DNA of 14,085 nt, from contig JABYQS010000754.1 in NCBI GenBank assembly GCA_022592435.1, positions 1-14,085 on the forward strand, in the 5' to 3' direction. Numbering within the stretch: the stretch's first letter is position 1; every line of letters starts with the position of its first letter. This document shows positions 7,077 to 14,085 of this stretch, in pieces. Source of the DNA: Cerioporus squamosus (Eukaryota; Basidiomycota; Agaricomycetes; Polyporales; Polyporaceae). The notes beneath the pieces are model-generated. The model had not been told where the DNA came from. It searched no databases and saw nothing but the letters and a program-made list of their open reading frames with translations. A program made the position numbers and the translations under genes.

Positions 7077-9901
7077 TCAGTTCCAATACTTCTCAGCGTA
7101 GATGCCGAGGACGGCACTGGCGAGGACAGCGGTGTACGGCTGCACGTCCGCGGACGAGTACACCTTGTCGCTCTGGAGCCCGTTGAGGATCTCGAGCAGC
7201 TGCGACTCGATGAAGTCGACGAAGACGAGGTCGATGGGCGTGTCGTCGGACAGGCCGCTGGGCGCATCCGTGCCGATGAAGTCCGGCGAGGAGAAGAAAG
7301 GCTGCAAGGCACGGCGTTAACGCGAGGGATTAAGAGCAGGTGCTAGGAGGCACGGAACGTACCAGAGGCGAGTGGATAACATCGTCACCGACCCCAGGGC
7401 AGGACTGTATTCGAAGCAGTCGGAGGCTCAGCTACAAGTTGAGAGGCAGCGACAGGAGAAGGAGAGACACGCACGTCGGAGGTCACATACCCCAGCGTCG
7501 CGTTCTTCGCCGCGCGACGTTCAGCACCGTGGTTCCGGCGGTCCATCTCCTCGAGCCACGCCATGTAGCGCATGTCGACGTCGCCGCGCGCATAGCGCTC
7601 GCGCTCGTACTCCCGGATGAGCGCGCGGCGCTCGTTCGCGCCCGCGTTGTTCAGCGCGGGAAGGACCTGGCTGGCCACGGAGACGGGGACGCTGGGGATG
7701 TAGAGAAACGCGTCCGCGAAGGGCGAGGACGTCAGCTGATCGTTCTTCGTAAACGGCCCCGAGTACACGTCGAAGCGCTGCGAGCCCGAGTTCGTGATCA
7801 TGATGTTCGGGGTGTCCGCGCGCGAGTTGTTGACGGTGAGCGAGTACTTCATCGCTTCGGCGAAGAGCGAGAGGAGTGAGTTGTTGGACGGGTAGGGCAC
7901 CCTGCGGGCGCCGGTCAGGACAAGCGCAACGTCCGAGGTAAATGGTAGACGTACTGGCTGAGCGTGTAGTCTTCGGGGGCGGTGCCGAAGAGTTGGCCGA
8001 GGTCAAACTCTTCTGCGAGGTTGTTGAGGCCCTTGGTGATGGACTTCCCTGTCAGCGTGTCGAAGGTGAAGTTGCCTCGACCAGTGTGGTACTACGGCGC
8101 ACATGATCAGAATGAGTATTGACCACGATGGCGAAAGCATACCTCGTAAGTCACGCGATTGGGATCAAGGTAGCGACGAGAGAATGTGATGTTCTTTGTG
8201 GACCCTTTATGGTCAAGCTTTGCGCCTGAATAATTACGTCAGGGAGGTCAGTTGCAGCGATCCTGACGGTACTCACTCATCCAGCCTGAGAGGAGAAAAT
8301 ACATCAATATCGGTCACGTATGTGCAAGTGAAAGGTCGTACCGACTGTCTCCATGTAGCGGCCACTCTCCAGAGCCATGGAGCGGCCATCATATTGGACT
8401 TGAGAACATCGTCAGCATGAAGCAAGTTAGCCTTCACACTTGCAACAATCAGCTTACTGCAATCACGGATGTGGGTGTGGCCTGGCTCATGGTCAGCAAC
8501 TGGACGGAACTATGCATGCTCATGACTCTTACCTCCGAGTATCAGGATCGGCGTGGTAGGGTGGACAGCACGAACAGCATTGAACACCGTCGGCCAGTTG
8601 TCCGTCTTCGCAACAGGCATGTGTCTGAGACGCTTCATCAGTATCGACTACCATGATCGAAATATGCTAGACTTGCTCACCCTGCGAGGAGGAAGAAGTC
8701 GGGCTCCTCCTTGATCGCCTCGGCGAACTGCGTGGAATGGCGGCAGTCAGTGCTGATGGACATCGCGATGCTGAGGCGCGTACCCAGTGCTCCTTCACCA
8801 TGTCCTCCACCTTCTGCACGGTGGTGTTCACGTCGTTCCCCGTGAAGTCGAACAGAACTCCGAGCGAGGTGACCTTGCGGCCTCTGTACGAAAACACTCA
8901 TTGTGAGGAATAGGAGATAAGGGCAGTAGAAGAGAAAGCGTACTTCCGAGTCTTGAACTTCACGTAGCGCTCTGCCGAGACACCGTCAGTCATCTCATGG
9001 GGGTGGCGGAGGATGTACTTACCGCCGACGGGCACGCTGACTGCCTTCCCGTGCTCGTCCACGACGGTAATATTGACGTTCGACGACAGGTAGCGGCCGT
9101 TCAGCTTTGGGGCGAAGGTCTTGTACATATCGTACGTGTTGTTGTAGATGTACAGCTCATGACTAGACACCATCGTAAGACTCAATACGCCCATGAGTGG
9201 CATGGAAAGACGATGCGCTCACTTGCCGATAGCCATAATGTCGTAGGGCAGTTCGAACAGGAACTTATTCGACTGCGAACCAGTTTGAGACTCTCTTCCA
9301 TCGAGGCACCCGACAACTCGACTCACCTCGTGACCGTCGACACCGCCCGGAGGGAAGCCGTCTGACAAGCCCGTACCTGTTCATGGCGATGTCAATCCCT
9401 CCCGCACAGAATAGCAAGGCAGGCAATGCGCGCACCGTCGTGCAAGTCACCCGAGTCAACCAAGAGAAGATCGACATCCTTTTCCTACACCAGAAATCAG
9501 TCCGCAGCACCATCCCATACCAACAATCGTGAGCGCACAACCGCGAGCTGCTTCATGTGGGTCACGAAAGACGCGAAGTCGCCCAAGTCGCCACTGTGTT
9601 CCGTCCCGCGTCATCAGCCCGCTCTCCGCGTCCGAGGAACCGACCAGAGCGTCGCGACTCACCTGTAGTTCGGCTCGGGGAACGAGCTCTTCTGGTGTCC
9701 GAGGAGCCAGCCATGGCTGTCGGTGGTGTGGATGATGTTCACGTCCCCCCAGACGAGCGGCCTGGTGGGCGGGGTGAGGCGCGTCTGGGGATAGGCGCGC
9801 CGTTCGTGTTCGTGCGCGTGCGCGTGGTCGTGGTCTTCGCCGGGGCACGCCCGGACCGCGAGCGCGGCAAGGAAGAGCGCGAGCAACGACGTGAGCTGCA
9901 T
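7077..9901 (-). CDS. Secreted calcineurin-like metallophosphoesterase, 5'-nucleotidase family (YHR202W-like)
   Basis: Exons, 5' to 3' on the minus strand: 9901-9663, 9593-9542, 9484-9436, 9376-9327, 9272-9223, 9162-9023, 8971-8944, 8883-8784, 8727-8681, 8624-8533, 8481-8458, 8398-8342, 8285-8277, 8225-8143, 8091-7955, 7901-7475, 7404-7363, 7301-7077. They total 1851 nt (616 residues), all in frame, with introns of 51-70 nt. A signal peptide (about residues 1-18) is followed by a His-rich HDHAHAHEH stretch (24-32). Metal-site motifs of the metallophosphoesterase fold are all present: DSH (61-63), GDLHD (109-113), GNHE (146-149), GHMP (252-255) and GGHTH (282-286). The C-terminal half has the family's GYVT...SCPGVGDD segment (SCPGVGDD at 529-536) and the DLVFVDFIE motif near the end. 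The expected activity is hydrolysis of nucleotide or other phosphoesters outside the cell or in the secretory or vacuolar lumen; the substrate cannot be told from sequence. The start is set by the signal peptide and the TATA box upstream. The 5' site of intron 2 (GTTGTG) and the 9-nt exon 13 are the least certain parts. Confidence 0.9.
8277..8285 (-). other. 9-nt microexon of the phosphoesterase gene
   Basis: GCTGGATGA lies between introns 8286-8341 (GTACGA...CTCAG) and 8226-8276 (GTGAGT...TTCAG). It supplies G-W-M-S between ETV and AKLDHKG, and reading frame holds only if it is kept with these boundaries. It is deduced by hand from splice sites and phase. Confidence 0.65.
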
Positions 9902-9964
9902 CGCGGAGACGTGCGTGGCGGGCGCGAGGGGACTGGAGACGCGTCGGGACGTCGCTCAGCTCGG

Positions 9965-9972
9965 TATTTATA
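9965..9972 (-). promoter_or_regulatory. TATA box of the phosphoesterase gene
   Basis: On the minus strand this reads TATAAATA, 64 nt before the ATG at 9901, inside a palindromic CGGTATTTATACCG. This is a strong match to the RNA polymerase II TATA consensus at a plausible distance and supports the chosen start. Confidence 0.7.
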
Positions 9973-9979
9973 CCGGTGC

Positions 9980-10654
9980 TGCTCCAGGGGCGATACGTTT
10001 CGTGCCGCGCTCGGATAGTTGGCAGGATTCATACTGTCTCGGTCCTCGGATTGATGTCAGAGCAGCGGACTGATGGGCAGGAGCGTATCAGCTGTGGTGT
10101 AGGGCGATCAATTGGAGATCCATCATATGGTTTCTCGTACTTATCAGTCGTAACGCCGACCGATTGCCCACGTTCAGATATAGCTCGTCCAACACAACGG
10201 ACGCAACGCTGCACCGCGGACATACATTCTCCAACGCTCTTCCTGCTGCGATAGGTGAGAGAAGGTCGCAGAGTGAACGTGGACATCCACGAGACACGCC
10301 AGACGGCGCGGGGTATTCGGGGATAGACAGGCGCGTTCCTGCTGCACGCGAGGGAGGCGAATTTGCGCGCACGTTCGCTGCTGAGATGTCCATACCGGTG
10401 TCCAGTCTGGACGGGTAGTGACAGTGACACTTACCGTCGACATCGGAGCTAAGTAACCTCAGCTGGAGCTCGACTTCCCGTCCTGCCAAGGGTTTCGCTC
10501 GGGGGATTGAATCTGAGTTCTATGCACATGAACGATCTTCCGGCGACTAGCTGGAATGCAAGTGCGACGTGCGCAACGGTGCGAGGGGCAACGTAGCGAC
10601 TGAGGCTGGCGACTACGCTCTGGGAGCAACTGAAGAGCAAGGACATGCACATAC
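9980..10654. other. Upstream region with ambiguous minus-strand open frames
   Basis: All three minus-strand frames are open for 80-130 codons around 10029-10489, and GT/AG pairs can be combined in several ways. I could not choose a consistent product. The frames are Arg/Ser/Pro-rich with no motif I recognise. One segment at about 10435-10517 (minus) reads NSDSIPRAKPLAGREVELQ and ends at a GTAAGT site, so it might be an exon. Treat it as promoter/intergenic DNA or part of an unresolved gene with the 10655-10747 segment. Confidence 0.3.
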
Positions 10655-10747
10655 CTCGGCAGTCCATATCTCCTTCACACCATCCCGTCTCCCGTTCCAT
10701 TCTGAAAGTGAGCCCGCCTCCACAATGATCGCGGAAAGGGAGTCATC
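10655..10747 (-). other. Exon-like open segment, unknown product
   Basis: On the minus strand a 93-nt segment (31 codons) follows an acceptor (ACCTCAG) and ends at a good donor (GTATGT). It reads DDSLSAIIVEAGSLSEWNGR and continues RDGVKEIWTAE, a balanced protein-like composition unlike the surrounding Arg/Ser-rich frames. No convincing neighbouring exon or start codon could be fixed. It may be an internal exon of a small gene between the phosphoesterase and COPI zeta genes, a relic, or chance. Confidence 0.25.
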
Positions 10748-10918
10748 CTGAGGTCGCACGTACTTGGGCTAGAGCCTGTCAAGTTGATTGCCAGCGCAGC
10801 TCAGCGCTCGGAAGTGCATCCAGAGTAAATACTGCCGAAAATACTGCAGAAACAAGGTGATGAGCGTGCAATGCGGGTAGGAGAGGGAGGGAAAACGCAC
10901 ATATACAACGCAACCGCC

Positions 10919-11636
10919 CTAAAGCTGCCCTATCCTCTGCTGCATCTTCTCCTTCACCGTCTGGTATGCGCTCAGGATCGTCTGCTCGTTGATGACTATC
11001 TCCGTCGTGTCCGCCCTTGGCCGGCTGACCCGGGACGCGATCGTCGTCGAGTCGGTCTCCACGATGATTCTGCCCAGCATTACATAATGCATCAGCCCCT
11101 CATGTACGAGCTGGCTCCGCCGCGCACAAGAAGACGGGTGAGACAGCGGGTGGAAGGCACTCACCCGTCGTCGATTGTCTCGTCTAGACAGAGGAGAACA
11201 AGGTCCAGGTTCTCAAGCACCCCGCGCTTCTCCACTTGGTTGCGCAGAAGGAGCATGACGGCGTCGGAGAACGCGACCAGGGCAGCGTTCAGCATGAGCT
11301 CGTTCTCGGTCGGGTCGCCGATGATGTAGAAGATGAGGTCGAGCGAGTGCTTGTAGACCGCGAGGTGCGAGTCGTACAGGATAATGTCGCCTGCTCATGC
11401 GCATGAATGGAGCGGATAGCGATGAGCGACGGAGAGCACGATGCACACCGGTCATGGACGCACCTCCAGCCTTCTTCGTCTTTTGGAAGAGCCCCTTCTC
11501 AAACACCCTCTGCTCCTTCAGCGTGGCGAGCTTCTTCGACTCGCCGTTCGGATGGCGAGTCGTACTTTGCGAGGACGCGATGGCCGCCGGTGTCGATGAT
11601 GAGGAACGCGGTGACCGTGTAGAGCGACAAGTCCAT
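10919..11636 (-). CDS. RET3: Coatomer (COPI) subunit zeta, with a frameshift in exon 1
   Basis: Exons 11636-11464, 11390-11165 and 11069-10919, with introns of 73 nt (GTGCGT...GCAG) and 95 nt (GTGAGT...GCAG). The product carries hallmarks of the small zeta subunit of the COPI coat, which with gamma forms the adaptor-like half of coatomer and acts in Golgi-to-ER retrograde transport. Seen in order: start MDLSLYTVTAFLIIDTGGHR then VLAKY, TLKEQRVFEKGLFQKTKK, GDIILYDSHLAVYKHSLDLI, then the ENELMLNAALVAFSDAVMLL region, NLDLVLLCLDETIDDGIIVE, and C-terminal INEQTILSAYQTVKEKMQQR. The length, about 182 residues, is normal for the family. The exons sum to 550 nt, not a multiple of three: after LAKY the conserved frame is lost and resumes at NGESKKLATLKEQ. 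No intron fits there. The break lies in an 8-bp perfect hairpin (11538-11561). Everything else is intact and both splice phases agree, so a sequencing or assembly indel in an essential gene is as likely as true inactivation. Confidence 0.88.
11538..11561. repeat. 8-bp hairpin at the COPI zeta frameshift
   Basis: GACTCGCC (11538-11545) and GGCGAGTC (11554-11561) are perfect inverse copies around an 8-nt loop, inside exon 1 of the zeta gene. The reading-frame change maps to this spot. GC-rich hairpins favour both polymerase slippage and sequencing errors. Confidence 0.7.
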
Positions 11637-12563
11637 GGTATTCGGCGTACTCGAACGCAGACAGTGAGTGAGGAGGCGAGCAAGACATCCTGAGCAAGCG
11701 CGAGGAGGAGTGCAGCCGAGGTCGTGGTCACCGTCGTCTCGTCCCCGAGGTCGCGCGCAACGGTCTGGTTCGGACACACACGTCTGCAGCTCACTCGACT
11801 TGTGTTGGACGCGTCTCTCGCCTCTCTGCACCTCGGTCCTCGCCTCTCCTCGCACTCGGCCGCGTTCCAGCAGGGTAGCCGGCCTCTCTCGCCCTGGGTC
11901 CGTCCCTCAAGCTCAGTCAAGACCTCCCTTGGCGCATCTCCACCGTGCGCGACCTCCTCCCGCATCCGCAGACACGTCTCCCAGTGAGTGCCGTTCTCCC
12001 TCCCTGCCGCTTTCCCTCCTCCTCCCGCGCTGTAGTCTACATGTACTCGACAGCCATACAGCAATGATATCCTATTGCTATCCGATGCTCAGCGTGTGTG
12101 CAATCAGTGAGTGCACTCGAACGCCTCTGTCTGAAGGTCGCGCGTTCCTCAATCCCACTTGCCCGCATCTATCCTCCTCCCTCCTCCTCCGCGCACTACA
12201 AGACCGGTCTCAAACGGTATCCACTTCGCCCGCGACCTCCGTACATCCCTCCCGACTCGCGCCGGCCGTCGAAACGTCGTTATCCCGCCATTCACCACGA
12301 CATCGAAGGTGTTCGACAACTGTGCACGTACCGTGGAATCCTGACCGTTTCAGAACCCGCAACGACGCACAGAGCCATACCAGGACGTCCCTCCATCGAC
12401 TCGAGTGCGTACGCGATAGGCCCCCATGAGCACGTTACGTCGCAAATTCGCCGTCTGTCGCCCGCACACTCCGCGCTCTACACACGTCTATAGGTACGTC
12501 GCGTCAGCTAAGGTCCTGCGGTATGCGATGCTGACCTACCGTGTGCGTTGTTGTCACCTCCAA
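11637..12563. other. Upstream region of COPI zeta, no clear gene
   Basis: The minus strand just upstream of the zeta start is pyrimidine-rich (about 11650-11715), consistent with its leader. Further right the plus strand is C/T-rich and several long overlapping frames (for example 11668-12429 and 12098-12493) are open only because of composition; their products are Arg/Ser/Pro-rich and unlike one another. A possible donor (GTGAGT at about 12108) and acceptor (TTTCAG at about 12345-12350) exist, but no coherent product results. Confidence 0.35.
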
Positions 12564-12815
12564 TTAGTCTCGCTCTAGCCGCCGTTCGCCGCTGACGACC
12601 AGAATTCTCCCGGCGCGCGCTGCAAATCGCCCGCCCTTCCCGCGGAGCACTGGGATCGCTTTAGGAGCACACCCAGACGACTGAAGGGGCTCGTACGAGA
12701 CAGGCGATATGCGTACATGGGCAGACGACGCGATCTCGTCGAGATACTGCCCGTTCATTGCTGCAGGTAGCACAGGTGAGCCATCGTGCACAGAATGCGA
12801 AGCTGACAAGCGCAC
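12564..12815 (-). CDS. Hypothetical ORF, weak
   Basis: An 83-codon minus-strand frame ends in TAA at 12564. Its second half (from the internal Met: MNGQYLDEIASSAHVRISP and onward to GKGGRFAARAGRILVVSGER) has a mixed, protein-like composition. A plausible intron acceptor (CTACCTGCAG) sits just before that internal Met, so it might be a terminal exon. I recognise no family and see no promoter. It could be chance. Confidence 0.22.
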   Translation of the reverse strand: MRLSASHSVHDGSPVLPAAMNGQYLDEIASSAHVRISPVSYEPLQSSGCAPKAIPVLRGKGGRFAARAGRILVVSGERRLERD

Positions 12816-13238
12816 CTCTCGTATGTAGGTCTCCTATGTCCTAGCGAACATTTTGCGACGTCCTGCGTGCGCTGCGCGTCGAGCCGGGCCTAGACGGGGG
12901 CATACGTGCCAGTAGGATGGGGACATGGGGACTTCGCGGGGGACGGATTCAGCGGGGCAGAGGAATGTATTCAAAGGCGCCTACTAGCACCCCTCCTCGT
13001 CGCGCTCACTTACACAGGACGTCCACTCGCCCTCTCTCGCTCCTCTCTGCACTCGACGCTCTTTCCACGTGCCAAGGCCTCTCTCTGCTCGCTCTCCAAG
13101 ACGCGACGCCGTTCCGTCTGCGCTCTGCATCCCGACTGCCTTGCGACTGCATCTGCATCTGCCTCTGCACAGCCACCCACGCCGGCCGCGGCTCTCCAGG
13201 CCCACCACCGACGCGCCTCCCTTCGGGCTTATGGCGCA

Positions 13239-13652
13239 CTGCGCTCGGATGCATCGCGTCGTCGCGCACTCCGAAGTCACCAGCGTACACGCGCTGCAAG
13301 TCTCTCCGCCAGCCCAGGTTCGTCCGACATCCCTCTCCGCCGTCGCATTTCCACGGCCATACAACTGTCAAGCACCGGAGTCCGACACCGCCGCCTCAGG
13401 CTGGACTCGTCTCAACGTTCGCGAACACGCACACGACGCAACGCGCGCGACGGCAGCAGACGCAACGCCGCGGGCACGGGAGAGGGACAGGGCAAAAGAC
13501 GTGTGTATTGGCCTGGTACGTGCTACATACATACACACTACTACTGGTACTGACCCAACACCACTGACCGCTCACGCCGACCCAGTCACCGCGCCTCCGC
13601 TCGCTCGTCGTCCCTGCACCACACTCCCACCCCAGCTCCGCCGCCTAACATA
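13239..13652 (+). CDS. Hypothetical intron-bearing ORF, weak
   Basis: A pyrimidine-rich stretch (about 13010-13150) precedes an ATG near 13231-13240. The frame there is open to a good intron (GTACGT at about 13516, CTGACC branch, CCCAG near 13585). Downstream several frames are possible and end by about 13650. All three plus-strand frames are open here for over 150 codons, so openness carries little weight. Products are Ala/Arg/His/Pro-rich with no known motif. It could equally be a pyrimidine-rich promoter or leader. Confidence 0.18.
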
Positions 13653-13863
13653 GTCTCACTCGCATAGGTCAGGGCGGTAGCGGCAACACGGAGGACGTAC
13701 CGGACGAACACCATGCTCTCATGGCCCTCCCGGTGCAGCTGGCGCACGGCTCTGGCTGGCGGCGGAACTACGCCCCAGTCGAGGCTGTCGAACGTTCACA
13801 CACCACGTCAGCGAGCTGTACAGACGGAACACGGCGGTGTAAAGTACACGTACCCTTGGACAT
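13645..13863 (-). CDS. Possible 5' end of a minus-strand gene
   Basis: Minus strand: TATAAG (14017-14012) is followed by a long pyrimidine-rich leader and an ATG in good context (GCCATGTCC at 13863). After 10 coding bases comes a donor (GTACGT, 13853) with a CTGAC branch and acceptors at 13785 or 13768. With the 13768 acceptor the frame reads MSKVPPPARAVRQLHREGHE then SMVFVR, ending at another GTACGT donor (13700). With the more typical 13785 acceptor the frame stops at once. The product is unknown and later exons are not resolved. Confidence 0.22.
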
Positions 13864-14011
13864 GGCGAGCACAGCGGCCGAGTGTCAGGGCAGCGACGAC
13901 ATCGAAACGAGCAGGGCAGCAGACGTCGAATAGAGCGGCGCAGAGGGAGAACGGGGGAGGGAAGACGATGTGAGCATCCCATGCCCCGTCTGTTCGCTCT
14001 CCGCGGCAGTA

Positions 14012-14017
14012 CTTATA
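14012..14017 (-). promoter_or_regulatory. Candidate TATA box near right edge
   Basis: On the minus strand this reads TATAAG within GGTATAAGTACT. It lies about 150 bp upstream of the candidate ATG at 13863 and just before a C/T-rich leader. It is supportive of, but dependent on, the weak gene call there. Confidence 0.3.
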
Positions 14018-14085
14018 CCTCCCGCGTAGCCACGCACGGCCCAGTCTCGTGTGTCGTCGGCGGCCGCGCGTCAGAGTCAATGCGA

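Noticed and set aside
7340..7879. 179-codon plus-strand ORF
   Set aside because: Antisense shadow of phosphoesterase exon 16 and flanking introns; the minus strand carries the conserved protein.
11213..12064. 283-codon minus-strand ORF, the longest in the window
   Set aside because: Part of it is COPI zeta exon 1 in the shifted frame; the remainder is an open stretch through its leader and intron.
12906..13653. Three overlapping plus-strand ORFs of about 195-216 codons
   Set aside because: All three frames are open together because of C/G-rich, stop-poor composition; length alone is no evidence.

Overview
The window looks like a piece of a filamentous basidiomycete genome, probably Agaricomycetes. 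The evidence is the density of short spliceosomal introns (about 50-95 nt, GTRNGT...CTRAC...YAG), eukaryotic proteins (COPI zeta, a secreted calcineurin-like phosphoesterase), a split tRNA-Ala gene and pyrimidine-rich leaders. No prokaryotic operons, plasmid functions or CRISPR arrays are visible. All gene models are hand-spliced from the bases, and family assignments come from memory of conserved motifs.

Layout. Bases 1 to about 4480 hold no gene I can support, only short inconsistent ORFs and a few small repeats and hairpins. A plus-strand gene at 4671-5488 encodes a small uncharacterised Ala/Ser/Glu-rich secreted protein, with a TATA-like box upstream and a long pyrimidine-rich tail downstream. 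At 6296-6673 lies the most interesting object: a tRNA-Ala(AGC) gene with its own 23-nt intron, cut in the D-loop by a 279-bp inverted-repeat element (6318-6596) flanked by a TA duplication. Removing the element and one TA gives a normal cloverleaf.

On the minus strand, 7077-9901 is an 18-exon gene for a 616-residue secreted metallophosphoesterase of the fungal 5'-nucleotidase/YHR202W-like type. All its metal-site motifs are present, it has a His-rich N-terminus and one 9-nt microexon, and a TATA box sits just upstream. Also on the minus strand, 10919-11636 is the COPI coat subunit zeta (RET3), in three exons. Its first exon carries a one-base-equivalent frameshift inside a perfect 8-bp hairpin. 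Between these two genes an exon-like 93-bp open segment (10655-10747) is unexplained. From about 11640 to the end only weak candidates are visible: an ORF at 12564-12815, an intron-bearing ORF near 13239-13650, and a possible 5' gene end at the right edge.

The three recognised genes belong to unrelated housekeeping or secretory functions. Nothing suggests a cluster or an operon-like system. The novelty here is the transposon-split tRNA gene, not a new pathway.
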